Below, in pieces: positions 12,307 through 20,410 of a stretch of DNA of 64,000 nt. Source of the DNA: Oscillospiraceae bacterium. GTDB lineage: Bacteria; Bacillota; Clostridia; Oscillospirales; Ruminococcaceae. The stretch lies in assembly GCA_017521325.1 (NCBI GenBank), contig JAFXCV010000036.1:41118-105117 (forward strand), in the 5' to 3' direction. The notes under the pieces were generated by a model, which was not told the origin of the DNA, did not search any database, and saw only the letters and a list, made by a program, of their open reading frames with translations. Each line of letters begins with the position of its first letter. Within the stretch, counting starts at the first letter, position 1. The translations under genes were made by a program, and so were the position numbers.

Positions 12307-12666
12307 TCATAAATTTTCTCTTTCAAGAAATTCATTTTCAAGTTTTTCAAAATCAATCCCATATCTTTCCTCAAGAGCATTAAGTAAATCTCGAATTCCA
12401 AGACCAATATAAAGATGATTTGAACCAAAACGATACATCATTGATTTTACAGTATTTTCTGAAATATAGGTAGCATTTTTCGACACGTTACCTCTAAATT
12501 TTTTCAACTCAGTATCCTCTGGCTTATCTAAAGCACAAACTGGATAACGAAATTCACAGCCTTCTGTATCAGCCCATCCATCATATGAGTTGGGGTTATA
12601 ACACTGATTTCCAATATTATACTCAAGCAAACAAATTAATTTTGAAGTTTTTTCATTTAATTTCAT
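12307..12666 (-). CDS. unknown 119-residue protein inside the his cluster (orf119)
   Basis: I do not recognise this protein. It is likely expressed because an AAAAGGAG site sits correctly before ATG 12666 and the frame fills the gap between hisF and hisI. It is acidic and soluble with no signal peptide or membrane segment. The N-terminal third has a Tyr/Asn/Asp/Gly/Trp-rich stretch with three cysteines; the C-terminal third looks helical (IRDLLNALEERYG, then FEKLENEFLEREN). Its DNA is clearly AT-richer than the flanking his genes, which suggests later acquisition. Position suggests nothing about histidine synthesis by itself. It could be an immunity or regulatory protein, but that is speculation. 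Confidence 0.65.
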   Translation of the reverse strand: MKLNEKTSKLICLLEYNIGNQCYNPNSYDGWADTEGCEFRYPVCALDKPEDTELKKFRGNVSKNATYISENTVKSMMYRFGSNHLYIGLGIRDLLNALEERYGIDFEKLENEFLERENL

Positions 12667-12695
12667 AGTATACTCCTTTTATACGACTAAGGCAA

Positions 12696-13451
12696 TCATC
12701 TTACAATAATCCCCTTGATGCGGCAGTCATCCTTCACCTGACCAACAGTGAGTTCCTTGAAATGGAACAGAGATGCGGCAAGTGCTGCGGAGCAGTCTGT
12801 TTTCTGGAAAGCCTCTGCAAAATCGCCGAGCTTTCCTGCACCGCCGCTTGCAATAACAGGGATATTCACAGCATCGACCACAGCCTTAAGCATGGGAAGA
12901 TCAAATCCGCCTTTTACGCCGTCGGTGTCGATGGAATTAAGGCAAATCTCGCCTGCACCAAGCTGTTCAACGGTTTTCACCCAGTCAAGCAGATCCATCT
13001 GCATGTCGATTCTGCCGCCATTGATGTAGACAGTCCAGTTACCTGCTGTGGTTTTCTTTGCGTCAATGCCGACACAGATGCACTGGCTGCCGAAAATATC
13101 GGCACCGTCCTTGATGAGCTGCGGATTCTGCACCGCCTGAGAATTAACGGAAACCTTGTCCGCACCTGCACGGAGTGTTTCACGGATGTCATCTACGGTT
13201 TTGATGCCGCCGCCGACTGTCAGCGGAACAAACACACGCTTTGCGGTTTCACGAACGACATCGAGCATAACGCCTCTTCCTTCATGGGAAGCAGTGATAT
13301 CATAGAACACGATTTCGTCCGCACCCTGTTTGTTGTATTCCGCAGCGCATTCCACAGGATCACCGACCTCTCGGATTCCCTCGAAATTTACGCCCTTTAC
13401 AACCTTACCATTACGCACGTCAAGACAAGGAATGATTCGTTTTGCAAGCAT
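12696..13451 (-). CDS. hisF: imidazole glycerol phosphate synthase, cyclase subunit
   Basis: Uses ammonia from HisH to turn PRFAR into imidazole glycerol phosphate and AICAR. A TIM-barrel protein of 251 residues starting [20 protein letters not shown]; the two catalytic aspartates are D11 (CLDV) and the one in VGIDAKK near residue 130. The phosphate-binding [12 protein letters not shown] motifs are present. The open frame extends into hisA, but ATG 13451 is the real start, one base after the hisA stop and with AAAGGAGG upstream. HisH is encoded in the same cluster, so the complex is complete. Confidence 0.98.
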   Translation of the reverse strand: MLAKRIIPCLDVRNGKVVKGVNFEGIREVGDPVECAAEYNKQGADEIVFYDITASHEGRGVMLDVVRETAKRVFVPLTVGGGIKTVDDIRETLRAGADKVSVNSQAVQNPQLIKDGADIFGSQCICVGIDAKKTTAGNWTVYINGGRIDMQMDLLDWVKTVEQLGAGEICLNSIDTDGVKGGFDLPMLKAVVDAVNIPVIASGGAGKLGDFAEAFQKTDCSAALAASLFHFKELTVGQVKDDCRIKGIIVR

Positions 13452-13452
13452 A

Positions 13453-14172
13453 TTAGCCCTCCTTTGTATAAGCGACCGCCTCTGCAAGTGACAGTGTTCC
13501 CTGATAGATGGACTTACCGCAGATTGTTCCATAGAGTCCCATCTTGCTGCATGCAATGATATCATCCATGGTATGTACACCGCCGCTTGCTATAATATTA
13601 CAGCCAACTGCATCATGAAGTGCCGAGAGCTGTTCCCGGTTCACGCCGCTGAGCGTACCGTCTTTGGAAATATCGGTAAAGATAATGGTTTTTACACCCA
13701 TCTTTTCCATTTCCTTTGCAAGGGAAATATAGTCCACAGTGGAGGAATCGAGCCATCCCTCGACTGCGACGAAGCCATTCATAGCGTCGATCCCAACTGC
13801 AACACGCTCACCGTAAGCCTTGACTGCTTCTTCAACAAGCGCAGGATTTTTGAGCGCAACCGAACCGAGAATGACTCTGGATACGCCATTTGCAAGGTAG
13901 TATTCCATGGTTTCCATGGTACGGATGCCGCCGCCGACTTCCACTTTCAGGGAAGTATTTTTTGCTACATCCAGAAAAATATCGGTATTGACGGGCTTTG
14001 CGTCCCTAGCACCGTCAAGGTCTACCATGTGAATCCATTCTGCACCGGCTTCGATGAAGCTTTTTGCAGTCTGCATATAGTCCTCTGCGACCTTATGGGC
14101 AGTGCCGTAGTCACCACGGACAAGACGGACACAGTTGCCGTCCTTGATGTCAATTGCGGGTAAAATAATCAT
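13453..14172 (-). CDS. hisA: ProFAR isomerase
   Basis: Amadori isomerase that converts ProFAR to PRFAR, the substrate of HisF/HisH. The 239-residue TIM barrel has the catalytic aspartate D8 in PAIDIKDG and the second in VGIDAMNG near residue 130, plus the phosphate-binding motifs EVGGGIRT and ASGGVHT. Start ATG 14172 has AAAGGA nine bases upstream. It lies immediately before hisF (one base between stop and start) and about 118 bases after orf82. Confidence 0.98.
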   Translation of the reverse strand: MIILPAIDIKDGNCVRLVRGDYGTAHKVAEDYMQTAKSFIEAGAEWIHMVDLDGARDAKPVNTDIFLDVAKNTSLKVEVGGGIRTMETMEYYLANGVSRVILGSVALKNPALVEEAVKAYGERVAVGIDAMNGFVAVEGWLDSSTVDYISLAKEMEKMGVKTIIFTDISKDGTLSGVNREQLSALHDAVGCNIIASGGVHTMDDIIACSKMGLYGTICGKSIYQGTLSLAEAVAYTKEG

Positions 14173-14290
14173 AGTTTATTTTCCTTTACTCATTGTATTC
14201 TTTCCTAATAACATTTTTGGAAATGGAAAACTCACATTTCTGCGTAAGTGTGCAACATTCACAGATGCAGGGAATAGGAGGGTTCACACT

Positions 14291-14539
14291 TTACCCTTTA
14301 CTCCCTTTTGTTTTGTTGTAGAATTCAATCATTTTATCTATTATAATATCTTCTTCGAATACTGGCTGAGAATAATCACTTTTCGACATTGAACCACCAA
14401 TGCTTCTACCCAAATCTGTTATTTTCCAAGATCCCATTTTGTCCTTAAAGACAATACCCATATCTTCCCAAATATCATAAACATCTTTGGAGGTATAACC
14501 GACCAATAGCTGTGCAATAAATTTTGCTGATTTTTTCAT
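14291..14539 (-). CDS. unknown 82-residue protein inside the his cluster (orf82)
   Basis: Not recognised. ATG 14539 follows GAGGAC at normal spacing, so translation is plausible. The protein is mixed-charge and soluble; a helical N-terminal part (KSAKFIAQLLVGYTSKDVY) is followed by WEDMGIVFKDKMGSWKITDLGRSIGG, which looks like a winged-helix strand-turn pattern but is not diagnostic. The gene and its 118-base downstream gap are AT-richer than hisA and the cupin gene. Together with orf119 it is one of two foreign-looking inserts in the otherwise canonical operon. Confidence 0.6.
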   Translation of the reverse strand: MKKSAKFIAQLLVGYTSKDVYDIWEDMGIVFKDKMGSWKITDLGRSIGGSMSKSDYSQPVFEEDIIIDKMIEFYNKTKGSKG

Positions 14540-14560
14540 AATATGTCCTCATTTTAAAGT

Positions 14561-14926
14561 TTACTTCTCCTCCCCATACGCATACCCAAAATGAATGGGC
14601 GGTGCGGTAACAGAAAGATAGACAAATTCGGAATCGCCGTCATTGCGCAGACCATGGATGTCCGTGTCGGCAAAACGCACGACATCCCCAGCAGTAAATG
14701 CCTGTTCTGCGTCCTCTGCAAGGAGGAGTGTGCCATTTCCTTTCAGAGCATACCAGATCTGTTCGGAGGCTTCATGCATATGTCGTGGCTGAGATGCACC
14801 GACTTCCAGATGCACTTCCGTGATGGTCACACGTTTACTTTCGGAATTATCGGGGTTGAGCAATTGTCGGGATACAACACCGGGGTTAGCAAGACTTTTA
14901 ATGGTATCGGATTTGATGAATTCCAT
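14561..14926 (-). CDS. small cupin-domain protein
   Basis: A 121-residue single-domain cupin. Metal-binding motif 1 is seen in QPRHMHEASEQIWYALKG (HxH then E) near residues 48-65, and motif 2 in GDVVRFADTDIHGLRNDGD near residues 82-100. The start ATG 14926 has AGGAGGTCAT upstream; the ten extra codons of the open frame are not used. It lies 31 bases after hisH and before orf82. Cupins of this type are isomerases, dioxygenases or sugar-binding regulators. No role in histidine synthesis is established, though co-transcription suggests a linked function such as handling a labile intermediate. Confidence 0.85.
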   Translation of the reverse strand: MEFIKSDTIKSLANPGVVSRQLLNPDNSESKRVTITEVHLEVGASQPRHMHEASEQIWYALKGNGTLLLAEDAEQAFTAGDVVRFADTDIHGLRNDGDSEFVYLSVTAPPIHFGYAYGEEK

Positions 14927-14957
14927 AAAAATGACCTCCTGAAAAATTGCTGGCAAA

Positions 14958-15557
14958 TTACAGATTCCCGAAATTTCGCAGAATCCGTAAGCCTACTTCC
15001 CCACTCTTCTCCGGATGGAACTGTGCGCCGTAGACGTTCTTTCCATCCCAGACCATGGCAGGGACTCTGCCGCCGTATTCACACCATGCGGCAAGATCCT
15101 TGTCCGCACACTTTGCCGCAAATGAATGGACAAAATACACGAACGGTTCATCGCCAAGATTCTGCAAAAGCGGACAGTCATTCTCAATCTCCAACTTGTT
15201 CCAGCCCATATGGGGAATGATAAGCCCCGGAGCGTTAATTCGATCTACTTCTCCTTTGATGAGGTTCAGCCCCTCGCATTCTTCAAATTCATAGCTTTTG
15301 GAAAGCAGCATCTGCATACCAAGACAAATGCCCAGAAGAGGCTTTTTCTGTGCCTGTTCACAAAGCACTTTGTCAAGTCCTTTGGATTTGAGCATTTTCA
15401 TTGCTGCCGGAAATGCGCCAACGCCGGGGAGAATAATTTTATCGGCAGCTTCAATTTCTGCAATATCATCAGTCAGCTTGCTTTCAAGTCCGAGATAATC
15501 CAGTGCATTCTTGACGCTGAAAATATTTCCTGCGCCGTAATCTACAATTGCAATCAT
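14958..15557 (-). CDS. hisH: imidazole glycerol phosphate synthase, glutamine amidotransferase subunit
   Basis: Class I glutamine amidotransferase that delivers ammonia to HisF. The nucleophile is C78 in GICLGMQML, and the His/Glu partners are in FHPEKSG near residue 181. The N-terminus MIAIVDYGAGN is typical. Length 199 residues is standard. The start codon overlaps the hisB stop by four bases (ATGA), a sign of translational coupling. Confidence 0.98.
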   Translation of the reverse strand: MIAIVDYGAGNIFSVKNALDYLGLESKLTDDIAEIEAADKIILPGVGAFPAAMKMLKSKGLDKVLCEQAQKKPLLGICLGMQMLLSKSYEFEECEGLNLIKGEVDRINAPGLIIPHMGWNKLEIENDCPLLQNLGDEPFVYFVHSFAAKCADKDLAAWCEYGGRVPAMVWDGKNVYGAQFHPEKSGEVGLRILRNFGNL

Positions 15558-16135
15558 CCTAACATTCCTTTCGTGGACAAGCTCTCGCCGTTCTGTGTGG
15601 GAGCAACTGCCATGCGAAGTGCATGGGCAACTGCCTTGTAGGCGGCTTCAATTTTATGATGGTCATTCTTGCCGTACATCATGTTCACATGGAGCGTGAT
15701 GCCTGCATTGAATGCAAATGCACGGAAAAATTCCTCTGTCAGACAGCAGTCATAAGCACCGCACATGGGATTTGTGAATTCTCCCATAAATACAAGGAAC
15801 GGACGATTGCTGATGTCAAGGCTGCAAAAAGCCAAAGCTTCGTCCATCGGGATATAGGCAGTTCCGTATCTTGCAATGCCGCTTTTATCGCCGAGTGCCT
15901 TTGCAAGCGCCTGTCCGAGAACAATGCCGGTATCCTCCACAAGGTGGTGGGAATCAACATGGATGTCCCCCACTGCCTTGATCTGCATCGGGATTCTGCT
16001 GTGCACGGAAAGTGCAGTCAGCATATGGTCGAAGAAGCCTACACCCGTGGAAATTTCCGTCGCTCCGTTTTCGGGCAGGATGGTCACGGTAATATCAGTT
16101 TCTTTTGAAGTTCTGGTAACTGTTGCAGTATTCAT
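15554..16135 (-). CDS. hisB: imidazoleglycerol-phosphate dehydratase
   Basis: Dehydrates IGP to imidazole acetol phosphate. Monofunctional 193-residue form, without the histidinol-phosphatase domain found in enterobacteria. Metal-binding histidine motifs are in FFDHMLTALSVHS, VDSHHLVEDTG and GKNDHHKIEAAYK. Its start overlaps the hisC stop by four bases. No histidinol-phosphatase gene (hisK/hisN) is seen in the window. Confidence 0.98.
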   Translation of the reverse strand: MNTATVTRTSKETDITVTILPENGATEISTGVGFFDHMLTALSVHSRIPMQIKAVGDIHVDSHHLVEDTGIVLGQALAKALGDKSGIARYGTAYIPMDEALAFCSLDISNRPFLVFMGEFTNPMCGAYDCCLTEEFFRAFAFNAGITLHVNMMYGKNDHHKIEAAYKAVAHALRMAVAPTQNGESLSTKGMLG

Positions 16136-17208
16136 GCATTACCTCTTTTCGTCAGTGTTCCGAGAATCTCTTCAAGTGCGGCAAAGAAGGAATCCATTTC
16201 CTCCGGCGTACCGATCGTAATTCTCAGATATTGGCTGATACGGGGTTTATTCCAATGGCGAACAAAGATTTTGCGTTCTTTGAGTGCAGTGAAAATCTCT
16301 GCCGCATCATAATCGGGATGGGTTGCGAAAATAAAGTTGCTCATGGCATCGGGGAACGTAAATCCAAGCGCAGTAAGACGCTTCTTTGCATCCTCTCTCG
16401 TTTCCATGATTTTTTTCGTTGTTTCATAGAAGTATTCCGCATCCTTCACAGCTTCCGCACCGGACAGCTGTGTCAGGGGATTCATTGTATAAGAATTGAT
16501 GGAGAATTTTACATCGTTGAGATACTTGATCATCTTCTCACTGCCGATGGCAAAGCCGATTCGCATGCCTGCCATGGAACGTGACTTGGAAAAGGTCTGA
16601 ATGACCAGCAGATTCTCATATTTGTCAAGCAGCGGGAGTACGGATTTTCCGCCAAAATCAATATATGCCTCATCGACCATCACAACGGAATCGGGGTTCG
16701 CCTTCAGAATTTCCTCGATGGTATCAAGCGATTCCAGAACGCCTGTGGGGGCGTTGGGATTCGGGAAAATAATACCGCCGTTCGGGATCGTATAATCCGC
16801 AGGATCAATGCGGAAATCCTCTGTCAAGGGAATCGTCTTGTACGGAATGCGGTACACATCCGCCCAGACATCGTAGAAAGAATAGGTAATGTCGGGGAAC
16901 AGAATGGGCTTGTCGGAGTTAAAAAATGTCAGAAACGCCATGGAAATGACGTCATCCGAGCCTACACCGACAAATACCTGTGAGGACTTCACTTTGTAGA
17001 AATCCGCAAGGGCATTCACCAGTACCTCAGAGTTGGTATCAGGGTACAGACGCATTCTGCCACACTCATAGGAATTGAGAATTTCCATCACACGGGGCGT
17101 CGGCGGATAGGGGTTTTCATTGGTGTTCAGCTTAATGACATCGGAAATCTTCGGCTGTTCACCGGGCGTATAGGGAATGACACGCCGGATATTGGATTCC
17201 CAGCTCAT
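16132..17208 (-). CDS. hisC: histidinol-phosphate aminotransferase
   Basis: Fold-type I PLP aminotransferase converting imidazole acetol phosphate to histidinol phosphate. The Schiff-base lysine is in TFSKSRSMAGMRIG, the PLP-contacting motif NPNAPTG is near residue 150, and DEAYIDFGG near residue 179. Length 358 residues fits the family. ATG 17208 is two bases after the hisD stop, so it is translated in tight succession. Confidence 0.96.
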   Translation of the reverse strand: MSWESNIRRVIPYTPGEQPKISDVIKLNTNENPYPPTPRVMEILNSYECGRMRLYPDTNSEVLVNALADFYKVKSSQVFVGVGSDDVISMAFLTFFNSDKPILFPDITYSFYDVWADVYRIPYKTIPLTEDFRIDPADYTIPNGGIIFPNPNAPTGVLESLDTIEEILKANPDSVVMVDEAYIDFGGKSVLPLLDKYENLLVIQTFSKSRSMAGMRIGFAIGSEKMIKYLNDVKFSINSYTMNPLTQLSGAEAVKDAEYFYETTKKIMETREDAKKRLTALGFTFPDAMSNFIFATHPDYDAAEIFTALKERKIFVRHWNKPRISQYLRITIGTPEEMDSFFAALEEILGTLTKRGNA

Positions 17209-17210
17209 GC

Positions 17211-18503
17211 TTATTCCTCCTCGAAACGAACCTTGATGGCATTTGCATGTGCCGTCAGTCCCTCACGCTCAGCAATCAGAACGATATCATCTTTTGCTTC
17301 ACGCAGGGCATCTTCTGTATAATAGATGTAGCTCGAACGCTTGATAAAGCTGTTGACACCAAGCGGAGAGAAGAATCTTGCTGTTCCGCTTGTCGGAAGA
17401 ACGTGGTTCGGACCTGCATAATAATCACCAAGCGGCTCGGATGCGTAGGCGCCGAGGAATACGGAACCTGCATTATCCAGTACGCCGATGAGTTCCAGCG
17501 GATTTTCCATGAGAACTTCCAGATGCTCGGGAGCAATCGCATTTGCAAGCTCCACAGCTTCTTCACGATCACGGCAGATGAGAACTGCTGCATAGTCACG
17601 CAGGGATTTTTCGATGATTTCCTTTCTGGAAAGGTATGCCATCTGACGTTCCACCTCAGCTTCTACCCTGTCAGCGAGTGTCGGATCGGTGGTTACAAGA
17701 ATGGATGAAGCAAGAACGTCATGTTCCGCCTGCGACATGAGATCGGCTGCAACGAATTTCGGGTCTGCCGTCTTGTCTGCCATGACCAGAATTTCGCTCG
17801 GACCTGCGATCATGTCGATATCGACAACACCGTAGAGCAGCTTCTTTGCAGTAGCCACATAGATATTGCCGGGGCCTACGATCTTATCCACCTTCGGGAT
17901 TTCCTCCGTACCGTAAGCGAGTGCGGCAATTGCCTGTGCGCCGCCCGAGAGGAACACTCTGTCAACGCCGCAGATGGCAGCTGCCACCAGAATATCCTTA
18001 TTCGGTGTACCGTCCTTGCAGGGGGGCGTTACCATGATGATTTCCTTCACACCTGCAATTTTCGCAGGAATCGCGTTCATCAGTACGCTCGACGGATAGG
18101 CTGCCGTACCACCGGGTACATACAGACCTACTCTTTCCAGCCCACGGACTCTCTGTCCGAGAATTACACCGTTATCCTTAGCATCAATAAAACTCTGTGC
18201 CTTCTGACGATTGTGGAAATCGGCAATATTTTCCTGCGCATTCAGAAGCGCATTGACGAATTCGGGGTCCACATCGGTCAATGCATCGTTGATGATCTCA
18301 CGGGGCACTTCATAATACTGCGGCAGGTTGCCGTCAAATTTTTGGGTATATGCCTTGACCGCTTCATCGCCGCCCTCTCTGACAGTATCAATGATTTCGG
18401 TCACAATCTGTGTCACACGGCGATCCGTTTCACCGCTGCGGCGTTCAAGTTCCTTCAGAAACGCATATTCCTGCGTACCATCACATACAATTCTTCTGAT
18501 CAT
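17211..18503 (-). CDS. hisD: histidinol dehydrogenase
   Basis: Zinc enzyme making the last two oxidations from histidinol to histidine with NAD. The 430-residue protein contains the signature DMIAGPSEILVMADKTADP, the SQAEHD and HVLPTSGTARF motifs and the zinc-binding histidine cluster. The open frame extends to 18530, but ATG 18503 (MIRRIV) has GGAGGGAAAA upstream and is chosen. This start lies inside hisG, giving a 23-base overlap and translational coupling. Confidence 0.97.
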   Translation of the reverse strand: MIRRIVCDGTQEYAFLKELERRSGETDRRVTQIVTEIIDTVREGGDEAVKAYTQKFDGNLPQYYEVPREIINDALTDVDPEFVNALLNAQENIADFHNRQKAQSFIDAKDNGVILGQRVRGLERVGLYVPGGTAAYPSSVLMNAIPAKIAGVKEIIMVTPPCKDGTPNKDILVAAAICGVDRVFLSGGAQAIAALAYGTEEIPKVDKIVGPGNIYVATAKKLLYGVVDIDMIAGPSEILVMADKTADPKFVAADLMSQAEHDVLASSILVTTDPTLADRVEAEVERQMAYLSRKEIIEKSLRDYAAVLICRDREEAVELANAIAPEHLEVLMENPLELIGVLDNAGSVFLGAYASEPLGDYYAGPNHVLPTSGTARFFSPLGVNSFIKRSSYIYYTEDALREAKDDIVLIAEREGLTAHANAIKVRFEEE

Positions 18504-19131
18504 TGAGTTTTCCCTCCACTTTCTGCACAAAGCTCTCGATTTCCTGCTGACGCATTTTCAGGCTGACCGTGTTGACAATCAGTCTTGCAGAAATCTGTGC
18601 AATATCCTCCACAACTTCCAGTCCGTTTTCCTTCAGTGTGGTTCCTGTTTCTACAATATCTACGATACCATCCGCAAGCTCCAGAAGCGGTGCAAGCTCT
18701 ACGGAGCCTTCGATCTTGACGATATCCACGTCCATGTTTTTGCTTTCAAAGAAATTTCTGGTTACATTCGGATATTTAGATGCAATCGTCTTGACGCCGA
18801 AGCCATCATAGAAAGGATAGTCCTTCTTGGTAGCAAGTGCAAATTTGCATTTTCCGAAGCCGAGATTTACAAGTTCGAACAGTTTGCCGTTCATTTCCAT
18901 GAGCGTATCCTTTCCGACAACACCCATATCACAGACGCCATGCTCTACATAAGTAATAACATCGGCTGCCTTGGCAAGTACGACCTCCAGATTTGCATCC
19001 GGCACATACAGAATCAGCTTTCTGCCTTTTTCATGAAGCTGTGTACAATCGTAGCCAAGACTTTCCAGCAGCTTAACAGTATCCTTTTCCAGTCTGCCCT
19101 TTGTCAGAGCAATACGAAGCGGCTTATTCAT
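18481..19131 (-). CDS. hisG: ATP phosphoribosyltransferase, short catalytic subunit
   Basis: First and committed step of histidine synthesis (ATP plus PRPP). At 216 residues it is the short HisG that lacks the C-terminal histidine-binding domain and needs HisZ. The N-terminus LRIALTKGRLEKDT and the PRPP motif ELADGIVDIVETGTTLKEN (near residue 160) are clear. ATG 19131 follows GGAGGTGGAT; the upstream extension of the open frame is inside hisZ and is rejected. The start overlaps the hisZ end by eight bases, so the two partners are made together. Confidence 0.97.
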   Translation of the reverse strand: MNKPLRIALTKGRLEKDTVKLLESLGYDCTQLHEKGRKLILYVPDANLEVVLAKAADVITYVEHGVCDMGVVGKDTLMEMNGKLFELVNLGFGKCKFALATKKDYPFYDGFGVKTIASKYPNVTRNFFESKNMDVDIVKIEGSVELAPLLELADGIVDIVETGTTLKENGLEVVEDIAQISARLIVNTVSLKMRQQEIESFVQKVEGKLNDQKNCM

Positions 19132-20320
19132 TTGCATCCACCTCCATACCTTCTTCGGAAACAAAGATAATCTTTCCGATCTTTCTGTCACGGGCATATT
19201 CACGCACGAGTTCAAGATCCGAGAACAGGGCATGCTCTACGACCTTGCCCTCACTGCGCAGTTCCTCCGCAACGGCTATTGCCTGTGCTTCGCAACCTTC
19301 TGCCGCAGAAATCAAAACATCGGGAATTCGAAGCTGCGGCTTTTCAAGCTTAGCAGAAACGCCTGCAACTGCATCCACATTGACAGCCATGCCGACAGCA
19401 GGAATATCATAACCAAATTCAGACAGAAGCTTATCATAACGACCGCCGGCAAGTACTTCCTCGCCGCAGCCTGCAAGATACCCCTTCATCACAAGACCCG
19501 TGTAGTAATCCGTCTTGTTGACGAGTCCAAGATCCACCGTAATTCTGCCGTTCTGATTAAGCTCGCATACCTCAAGATACAGCTCCTTGAGATGATCGAG
19601 CAGCATTTCAATTCTTGCATCTTGGAACAGTGCAGACGCCTTTTCGAATACCTCAACACCACCGAACAATGTGGGAAGCTTTTTGAGTGCATTTGTAATT
19701 TTGTTATCGCCCATCCTGTCAAGCAGGTCATTGAGTGCAGGATAATTCTTTTCCTCAATCAGACTGCGAATTTCTTCCTTCTGTGCAGGTGTAGCATTAA
19801 GGCGGTGCATCAGCTCACGGAAAATTCCCACATCGCCAAGCTCCAGAGAGTAATCCGCACCCACAGATGACAGCACAGATACCGCAGCGGAGATGATTTC
19901 CATATCCGCCATTCTTGAAGATGAACCAAGAAGTTCGATACCCGTCTGCACGATCTCATCGCTTCTGCCCTTTAAAGAGGGCTCAAAGCGGTAGACCGTC
20001 TGGTTGTAGAACAAGCGCAGCGGCAGCATTGCATCCTTCAGACGAGTTGCAACCACTCTTGCAATGGGCATTGTGGAATCGGGACGCAGTACAAGCAGTC
20101 TGCCCTTGTTGTCCGTCAGCTTATAAAGCTCCTCCTGCGGAAAATAACGGGAATTGAGATTGAATACATCATAAAATTCAAGACCTGGTGTAATCAGCTC
20201 TGCATAGCCCATTCTTTTGAAAATAGAATGAATCTTCTTCTCCGTTTCACGCTTTGCATAACATTCATCAAACAGATAGTCCCTTGTTCCCTCGGGAGTA
20301 ATCAAATCATATCGACGCAT
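19124..20320 (-). CDS. hisZ: ATP phosphoribosyltransferase regulatory subunit
   Basis: Catalytically inactive histidyl-tRNA synthetase paralogue that activates short HisG and senses histidine. The 398-residue protein starts TPEGTRDYLFDEC and has class II synthetase motifs 2 and 3-like stretches (FYNQTVYRFEPSLKGRSDEIVQ as a degenerate motif 2, LAGGRYDKLLSEFG near residue 295). It lacks the anticodon-binding domain of HisRS. It is the first gene of the operon; a promoter at 20381-20409 lies in front. Confidence 0.96.
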   Translation of the reverse strand: MRRYDLITPEGTRDYLFDECYAKRETEKKIHSIFKRMGYAELITPGLEFYDVFNLNSRYFPQEELYKLTDNKGRLLVLRPDSTMPIARVVATRLKDAMLPLRLFYNQTVYRFEPSLKGRSDEIVQTGIELLGSSSRMADMEIISAAVSVLSSVGADYSLELGDVGIFRELMHRLNATPAQKEEIRSLIEEKNYPALNDLLDRMGDNKITNALKKLPTLFGGVEVFEKASALFQDARIEMLLDHLKELYLEVCELNQNGRITVDLGLVNKTDYYTGLVMKGYLAGCGEEVLAGGRYDKLLSEFGYDIPAVGMAVNVDAVAGVSAKLEKPQLRIPDVLISAAEGCEAQAIAVAEELRSEGKVVEHALFSDLELVREYARDRKIGKIIFVSEEGMEVDANE

Positions 20321-20376
20321 AGTTATCCTCTTTTCTATATTCTCGTTTCAGCATCCGCTTTAGTCTATTACCATGA

Positions 20377-20386
20377 TACTATAGTA
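20377..20386. promoter_or_regulatory. palindrome over the his promoter -10, possible operator
   Basis: The perfect palindrome TACTATAGTA overlaps the -10 box of the hisZ promoter. A protein bound here would block transcription. A TrpR-family repressor (YerC/HisR type) is one candidate by analogy; there is no direct evidence. Confidence 0.35.
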
Positions 20387-20409
20387 ACATATTATCACCG
20401 TAATGTCAA
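20381..20409 (-). promoter_or_regulatory. promoter of the his operon
   Basis: Minus-strand TTGACA (20404-20409) matches the -35 consensus; TACTAT (20381-20386) is the -10, with a 17-base spacer. The -35 begins two bases after the polC stop codon. About 60 bases of leader precede hisZ, with no T-box or leader peptide seen. Confidence 0.75.
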
Positions 20410-20410
20410 G

